A DNA stretch of 64,000 bases from Streptomyces aureus (GTDB lineage Bacteria > Actinomycetota > Actinomycetes > Streptomycetales > Streptomycetaceae): the NCBI RefSeq assembly GCF_000725495.1, contig NZ_JNZD01000025.1, positions 62,001 to 126,000 on the forward strand, given 5' to 3'. Positions 59,951 to 64,000 of this stretch are shown piece after piece (positions within the stretch are counted from its first letter, which is position 1; each line of letters begins with the position of its first letter). The notes beneath the pieces are model-generated. The model searched no databases, had not been told where the DNA came from, and saw nothing but the letters and a program-made list of their open reading frames with translations. Position numbers and translations under genes: made by a program.

Positions 59951-60269
59951 CCGCTACCTCCTTTTCATGGTGAGCCGCCCGAACTCTTTCCCCACGGTTG
60001 TCTCGCTCCGTGAAGATCAACGACGCGTCGCCGCTACATGGCTCCGTATGAACTGTAGAAAAAGAATCGGTCTGCCCTCGCCTGGCTTGTTCGTCGGACG
60101 CAGGCGCACCAGCGAACGTCCTGAGGCAGTCGCACCGGCGGGTGCCCGCCCAGGGGCGGCGCCAAACTCCAGTCCTGGGGAATCGGGGTTCGCCGGGCGC
60201 GTACCGCTCGACGTCGCCCAGGCAGGGCTTCCGAGGCCGCAAAGATTGCACGAGGGTCTCCGTGCAGAG

Positions 60270-60420
60270 GGGCAGCAACCCCGTGGCACCGTCGGCGAAA
60301 GCCCCGGACCCTCAGCGGATCGGCCAGCACGGCCTGGAAATCGTCACCGCCCTCGCCCTGGCCGTGACAGTCGAGCCCACCATGGTCGGAACGCATCACT
60401 GCCGACATCGACCTTGCCGC
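60270..60420 (+). pseudogene. C-terminal fragment of an anti-sigma ATPase
   Basis: The frame reads NPVAPSAKAPDPQRIGQHGLE then IVTALALAVTVEPT. It matches the end of the intact anti-sigma kinase at 63.0-63.4 kb (from NPLPPSVKAPDPGRIGQHGL), at protein and DNA level over about 95 bases. The N-terminal ATP-binding half is missing and the C-terminus runs on into noncoding sequence. It is the remnant of a duplicated copy. The rest of 59951-60510 contains no gene. Confidence 0.8.
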
Positions 60421-60510
60421 CGCAGCGTAGCGAACCGTTTCTCCAACACAGGACACCTGGCGCGGCCCTGGCGCGCATGCCGTACGGCACCGACTGCTCG
60501 AGCCTGACAC

Positions 60511-60535
60511 GCATGCTGTTTTCGAGGTGGGGTAC
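60511..60535 (+). promoter_or_regulatory. SigB-type promoter of the second sigma factor gene
   Basis: GCAT at 60511-60514 and GGGTAC at 60530-60535, 15 bases apart, match the GNNT-N14-16-GGGTAC consensus known for SigB promoters of Streptomyces. It is 64 bases before the sigma factor ATG and suggests autoregulation. Confidence 0.65.
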
Positions 60536-60599
60536 GCAGCACTGGCCGGGCTTGGCAGCCGGTACCGACGGGGGTCGGACGATTGGGGAGGGACTCGCC

Positions 60600-61460
60600 A
60601 TGCCGGCGACCACGACGACGCACAAGGAGACCGCCGCCGAAGCGGCGGAGATCGCGGCACTGCCGGACATCGCGAATCCAGCAGCAGTCACGCCCAAAGA
60701 CGCCCGGGAGTTGACCCGGCTCTTCCTGAACCAGCTCGCCGTTCTCGAAGAGGGCACCCATGAGTACCACTACGCGCGCAACACCCTCATCGAGATGAAC
60801 GTCTCCCTGGTCAGGTTCGCCGCATCCCGCTTCCGCAACCGCGGCAGCGGGGAGATGGATGATGTCGTCCAGGTCGGCACGATCGGACTGATCAAGGCCA
60901 TCGACCGGTTCGACCTCACCCGAGAAGTCGAGTTCACCTCCTTCGCCATCCCTTACATCGTCGGTGAGATCAAACGCTTCTTCCGCGACACCTCCTGGGC
61001 CGTCCACGTCCCGCGCCGACTGCAGGAAGCACGTGTGGAACTCGCGAAGGCAACGGAGGAGCTGCGCAGCCGTCTCGGCCGTACCCCCAGCGTCCAGGAA
61101 CTCTCGCAGCTCATGAACCTGACCGAAGAGCAGGTGGACGAAGCCCGTCTGGCCTCCAACGGCTATGTCTCCTCATCCCTCGACGCGGCCATCAGCGCTG
61201 ACAGCGAAGGCGAGGCAGCGCTCGCCGACTTCATCGGCGCCGACGACCACGCTCTCGAACTCGTCGAAGACTTCCAGGCCCTCGCCCCCATGATCGCGTC
61301 CCTCGACGAGCGCGAACGCCGCATCATCCACATGCGGTTCGTCGACGAATGCACCCAAGCCCAGATCGGCGAACACCTCGGTATCTCCCAGATGCACGTC
61401 TCCCGCCTCCTGGGCCGCACCCTCACCAAACTCCGAGCAGGCATGCTCACCACCCAGTAG
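60600..61460 (+). CDS. SigB/SigF-family RNA polymerase sigma factor
   Basis: A 286-residue sigma factor. Region 2: MNVSLVRFAASRFRNRGSGE, VVQVGTIGLIKAIDRFDLTR and FAIPYIVGEIKRFFRDTSWA; region 3: VHVPRRLQEARVELAKATEE; region 4: LDERERRIIHMRFVDECTQA and IGEHLGISQMHVSRLLGRTL. The longer frame upstream overlaps the promoter and the pseudogene, so the ATG at 60600 with GGGGAGGG upstream is used. Its likely partner-switch regulators are the STAS antagonist and anti-sigma kinase 1-2 kb downstream. Confidence 0.95.
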   Translation: MPATTTTHKETAAEAAEIAALPDIANPAAVTPKDARELTRLFLNQLAVLEEGTHEYHYARNTLIEMNVSLVRFAASRFRNRGSGEMDDVVQVGTIGLIKAIDRFDLTREVEFTSFAIPYIVGEIKRFFRDTSWAVHVPRRLQEARVELAKATEELRSRLGRTPSVQELSQLMNLTEEQVDEARLASNGYVSSSLDAAISADSEGEAALADFIGADDHALELVEDFQALAPMIASLDERERRIIHMRFVDECTQAQIGEHLGISQMHVSRLLGRTLTKLRAGMLTTQ

Positions 61461-61577
61461 GAACAGCTCCCCACACCGTGCAGTACGAACCCGTCCGCCG
61501 CTGGAAGGCGCCAGTACTCGGCCGTGAGCTCCAGTCTGCGCTCGCATCCCCGCCTCGCCGACAACACTCCACAATGA

Positions 61578-62000
61578 TCAAGGAGTGTCGCGACAAGGAT
61601 CAGCTCCAGGGTCGCATCTTGGCTCCGGCGGATGATCGCTGAGTTTTTTGGTGAGGACCTGCTGCCAGCCACGTCCTCCGCTCCGGGCGATGCCGTAGTG
61701 CTCGTAGAGGCGGTGCTCCTCGTCCACCACAAGAAAGCCACCGGCGTCGACGTCGACGTAGGGCGCGTCGTCGACGGTGGCCCTGGTGTAGGGAACCTCT
61801 AGGTGGCCACACACCACGGTCGCCCCGCGAGCGGGCACGAGGGACTCGCCGGCCCCGACGAGACCGGTCTCGACGCTGACCCATTCAGGCTCGCCGCTCG
61901 CATCGTCGAGGAAGAGCTGTCTGGTCTCGCCAAGTCTGATTCCGTTGGTGTCATACACCGGGTGGTCCAACACGCCGGCAATCTGCCTCTGAGTGATCAT
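61578..62000 (-). CDS. PRC-barrel domain protein
   Basis: A 140-residue protein: residues 1-95 fit a PRC-barrel-like beta domain (GVLDHPVYDTNGIRLGETRQ, LFLDDASGEPEWVSVETGLV, ATVVCGHLEVPYTRATVDDA), with the tail HRLYEHYGIARSGGRGW. PRC-barrel proteins are small stress-induced proteins in Streptomyces. The ATG at 62000 has GGAGG four bases upstream. A SigB-like promoter lies 33 bases before it. Confidence 0.85.
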   Translation of the reverse strand: MITQRQIAGVLDHPVYDTNGIRLGETRQLFLDDASGEPEWVSVETGLVGAGESLVPARGATVVCGHLEVPYTRATVDDAPYVDVDAGGFLVVDEEHRLYEHYGIARSGGRGWQQVLTKKLSDHPPEPRCDPGADPCRDTP

Positions 62001-62032
62001 CTCGCCTCCGACCTCTCTTGGCCTTAATTCGT

Positions 62033-62057
62033 GTAACCGGCAGGAAACTACACAAAC
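62033..62057 (-). promoter_or_regulatory. SigB-like promoter of the PRC-barrel gene
   Basis: On the minus strand GTTT (62054-62057) and GGTTAC (62033-62038) are 15 bases apart, one base off the GTTT-N15-GGGTAC SigB pattern. The distance to the ATG is 33 bases, as expected. It would place the PRC-barrel gene under the sigma factor encoded next to it. Confidence 0.5.
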
Positions 62058-62460
62058 AAGACCATGAGCGCCTATAACGCTTATTCGGGTGATCCATGGT
62101 GATGGCGCGGGCCCCTGCCAGCACTCCGATCGGCGGACTTCACCGGCGGCACCGGCCGTCACTCCGGCACCACGCTGGGCGTCGGCGCCAGTGCATCGAC
62201 GTGCGTGGTCGATCGCCGGCAGGCCCGTCTCCGCGACGACTGGGGCAATCGGACGGCTCGTGAGAGAGCCGGCCCAGACGGTCACGACCTAGAGCCGAAG
62301 TACCAGGTGGAGTCTCCCGCGGGAAACAGAACCGGCATCATGGGCGGGCCGTCCGGCGTCCCGACGCAGCAGCCCTGTCGCGAGACTTGCCCGGCTGGTG
62401 ACAGCCGAGCGCTCGCGGTCGAGGGCCAGTTTCGGCGCAGCGAGGTGATGGTGGGCCCGG
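62058..62460. other. Intergenic region, nothing recognised
   Basis: 403 bases between the PRC-barrel and STAS genes. Open frames on both strands have no ribosome binding site or domain. No repeat stands out. Confidence 0.45.
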
Positions 62461-62829
62461 TCAGGTCGTGAGGGCCTGGGCGAGGGTCGGGTAGCAGGGG
62501 ATGATCGTGTCGAGGCCGACGATTTCGACGACCCGTTGGACCGGCCCACTCAGGGCCGCCATCCGGAGCCGGCCGCCCGCCGCGCTGGCGTCACGGTTCG
62601 CCGCGACCAGGACGTTGATGGCACTGGAGTCCATGAAAGTTACCGCGCCCAGGTCCAGTACCGTCAGCGCCGACGCGCTCTCCTCCCCCAAGCGCAGTGC
62701 CTGGCGCAGTGTGCCGACGTTGTCGGCATCGAGTGCGCCGGCCACGGCCAGGACACGGGTTCCGTCAACGGTGGTCTGCGTGATCGACAGGCGCGCAGGT
62801 GGTCCCGCCGGATGGTGAATGTCTGCCAC
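62461..62829 (-). CDS. STAS-domain anti-sigma factor antagonist
   Basis: A 122-residue protein with a complete STAS domain: RLSITQTTVDGTRVLAVAGA, then LDADNVGTLRQAL, LTVLDLGAVTFMDSSAINVL (phosphorylatable Ser in MDSSAIN) and MAALSGPVQRVVEIVGLDTI. It is the SpoIIAA/RsbV type that binds and inhibits an anti-sigma kinase when dephosphorylated. The anti-sigma kinase gene is divergent, about 170 bases away, and the two SpoIIE-type phosphatases of this window are candidate activators. Confidence 0.93.
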   Translation of the reverse strand: MADIHHPAGPPARLSITQTTVDGTRVLAVAGALDADNVGTLRQALRLGEESASALTVLDLGAVTFMDSSAINVLVAANRDASAAGGRLRMAALSGPVQRVVEIVGLDTIIPCYPTLAQALTT

Positions 62830-63001
62830 GCGCCCTTCAGCAAGTCTCGTCGCGCACGGTCATCGCCTTCGAGGTGAAGGCCCCTCAAGAACCGCATCCT
62901 ACGGACAATGTGTCTCTGTGGCTGTGCCACAGGTAACGTCCCGGAGGGTGCGTGGGCGGTGCCGGGCGGGGTACACGGCGAGAACGTGGAAGCGGGCGGA
63001 G

Positions 63002-63451
63002 ATGGATCGATCATCCAAGGACACCACAGGCAAGCAAGTGGAGGCACCTTCGTCAATGAAGGCCTACCTGTCCGTGGACGTGGACGGCTCCCCTATCGCG
63101 CAGGCCCGCCACCTCGCCGTGTCCTTCCTCTCCACGGTGCGCGACACACACGACATCCCGGTGACAGACTCGACCGTGGAGATCGTCCAGCTGATCGTGA
63201 GCGAACTGGTCACCAACGCACGCAAATACGCGCCCGGCCCGGCCCTCCTGGAACTGCACGTCACCGGCAGCACCCTGCGCATAGAGCTGTGGGACAGCAA
63301 CCCCCTGCCTCCCTCCGTGAAAGCCCCCGACCCCGGGCGGATCGGACAACACGGCCTGGAGATCGTCACCGCCCTCGCCCAGAGCATCACCATCGAGGCG
63401 ACGCCGCCCGGCAAACGCATCGTCGCCACCGTCGTACTCGCCAAGGCATGA
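63002..63451 (+). CDS. Anti-sigma factor ATPase (RsbW/SpoIIAB-like)
   Basis: A 149-residue GHKL-type kinase: SARHLAVSF-like QARHLAVSFLSTVRD, the N-box VQLIVSELVTNARKYAPGPA, and the G1/G2 region with IELWDSNPLPP, GRIGQHGLEIVTALAQ and the closing GKRIVATVVLA. It is the form that binds a SigB-type factor or phosphorylates a STAS antagonist. Start choice: ATG 63002 with a weak GGAAG, or ATG 63056 (MKAYLSVD) with GGAGG eleven bases upstream; both keep the domain. The stop overlaps the ATG of the truncated PRC fragment. Confidence 0.88.
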   Translation: MDRSSKDTTGKQVEAPSSMKAYLSVDVDGSPIAQARHLAVSFLSTVRDTHDIPVTDSTVEIVQLIVSELVTNARKYAPGPALLELHVTGSTLRIELWDSNPLPPSVKAPDPGRIGQHGLEIVTALAQSITIEATPPGKRIVATVVLAKA

Positions 63452-63549
63452 CAGCCCCAGAGGTCGAGGCGACCGACGGCAGCATCGGCAAGGTCGACAA
63501 GCACTCGGACGACGTCAACTCCGCCTACCAGAACCACCGCCGCATCTGA
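63448..63549 (+). pseudogene. Truncated PRC-barrel fragment
   Basis: A 33-codon frame starting MTAPEVEATDGSIGKVDKHS and continuing DDVNSAY, the usual N-terminal part of a PRC-barrel protein, then ends abruptly (QNHRRI and stop). In intact relatives SAY continues into a strand VVDTG and about 60 more residues. Its ATG overlaps the stop of the anti-sigma gene, so it was once translated with it. It ends at a strong terminator. Confidence 0.75.
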
Positions 63550-63570
63550 CCCTCAACAGCAGCCAGGAAC

Positions 63571-63594
63571 GGGCCCGCGGAACTCCGCGGGCCC
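63571..63594 (+). terminator. Hairpin terminator of the anti-sigma operon
   Basis: GGGCCCGCGG at 63571-63580 and CCGCGGGCCC at 63585-63594 form a perfect 10-base-pair stem with AACT loop, 22 bases after the truncated PRC fragment. Confidence 0.85.
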
Positions 63595-63757
63595 CGCTTC
63601 TCATGCCACAGGCCGCGCCCCAACCTGGTCCTGCGGATAGGCAGTTGTGCGGCCCCTTCACCTTCTCATGCCCCCCTTCAAAGGCCCCTCCCGAAGACGA
63701 GCGCCACCAAGGACACAGCCGGCCCGACGCTCCTCACCCCTGCTGCCCTGCCACCTC

Positions 63758-64000
63758 TCACGCATGTATGGGCGTGTCCTCGTCGACGTCGCGGCGGGCC
63801 CGGACGCAGCGAGCCATCTCCTCGGCGTACGGCAGGGCGACGCAGAGGCCGACTCCCGCGGCGATCGCCGTGAGGTAACCGGCCGACAGCGGCCCGTCCT
63901 TGGGCACCAGCTTCCAGTCGGGCGGCCACCGCTCCGGAACGCCCGGCGCACCTGGTCCCGGTGCAGGCAGGCCGTGAACGCCGCCGCCGTCACGGGCAGC
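63758..64000 (-). CDS. Unknown protein, N-terminal part beyond the window
   Basis: The leftward frame is open from the window edge to a TGA at 63758-63760 and gives the last 80 residues, with a Gly/Pro-rich lead, then PERWPPDWKLVPKDGPLSAG, YLTAIAAGVGLCVALPYAEE and a tail MARCVRARRDVDEDTPIHA. Codon bias and the hydrophobic helix near the end support a real gene; the family is not recognised. Confidence 0.6.
   Translation of the reverse strand, partial: AARDGGGVHGLPAPGPGAPGVPERWPPDWKLVPKDGPLSAGYLTAIAAGVGLCVALPYAEEMARCVRARRDVDEDTPIHA

Noticed and set aside
1..64000. tRNA, rRNA, CRISPR arrays, intact insertion sequences, attachment sites or origins
   Set aside because: No cloverleaf with a CCA-proximal TTCGA arm, no regularly spaced direct repeats and no transposase motif could be made out by eye; tRNAscan and IS searches would be decisive.

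Overview
The window is very GC-rich, with strong third-position GC, many GTG and TTG starts and GGAGG-type ribosome binding sites. Its gene families point to Streptomyces or a close relative: several SigB/SigF-type sigma factors with their phosphatase, anti-sigma and antagonist partners, a class F sortase beside its secreted neighbour, DUF5302, DUF4913, ANTAR and F420-linked proteins. No rRNA, tRNA, CRISPR array or intact transposase was seen. The whole annotation comes from reading the sequence; no database search was run.

Layout. 1-1.3 kb is an accessory remnant: a truncated unknown gene, a DUF4913 gene and a possible STAS scrap. 1.3-4.5 kb holds a serine hydrolase, a DUF5302 protein and an NfeD/SPFH membrane pair. 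5.0-8.7 kb carries two adjacent DUF4139 proteins. 8.8-11.4 kb is a STAND-like NTPase with a transmembrane segment plus a small membrane-helix partner; the two share a short beta-strand motif near the N-terminus, the arrangement expected of an NLR-type sensor and its effector. 11.5-15.8 kb is a large secreted modular GH87-like alpha-1,3-glucanase with operator-like palindromes upstream.

16.9-30.5 kb looks like one biosynthetic locus for a ribosomally made, modified peptide. Leftward it has an NDPK-like protein, a metallophosphoesterase, a 57-residue peptide ending TTCTDCVPNF, a nucleotide-pyrophosphatase-like enzyme, a beta-grasp/PP-loop ATPase fusion, a methyltransferase-aminotransferase fusion, an M28-type aminopeptidase and a FemAB/GNAT-like transferase. 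Rightward it has a 16-residue peptide, a nucleotidyltransferase and an ABC-2 exporter. Both peptides are followed by strong stem-loops and share an upstream 11-mer. No standard marker enzyme of a known RiPP class (YcaO, LanM, radical SAM, lasso cyclase) is present.

30.6-41.7 kb is mostly housekeeping and accessory: two MFS transporters, a P-loop kinase, nitrobindin, Sir2, LapA, an ArsR-SRPBCC-RibD operon, a BAAT-like hydrolase, and a secreted protein with its sortase. 41.8-49.8 kb is a stress-signalling block: two SpoIIE-type PP2C phosphatases and a SigB-family sigma factor, with hemerythrin and small proteins between. 50.2-52.1 kb is a tight operon of methyltransferase, CDGSH protein and heme-oxygenase-like iron enzyme behind a SigB-like promoter.

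53.4-58.0 kb is a compact three-gene conflict-type system: EACC1, a membrane-spanning caspase/substrate-binding/vWA protein, and a substrate-binding lipoprotein. It is wired as if an outside sensor controlled a cytoplasmic protease. 58.4-64.0 kb has a secreted unknown, an ANTAR protein, a second SigB-family sigma factor with a consensus SigB-type promoter, a PRC-barrel protein, a STAS antagonist and an anti-sigma kinase, with two gene fragments that betray past duplication. The window ends inside an unidentified gene.
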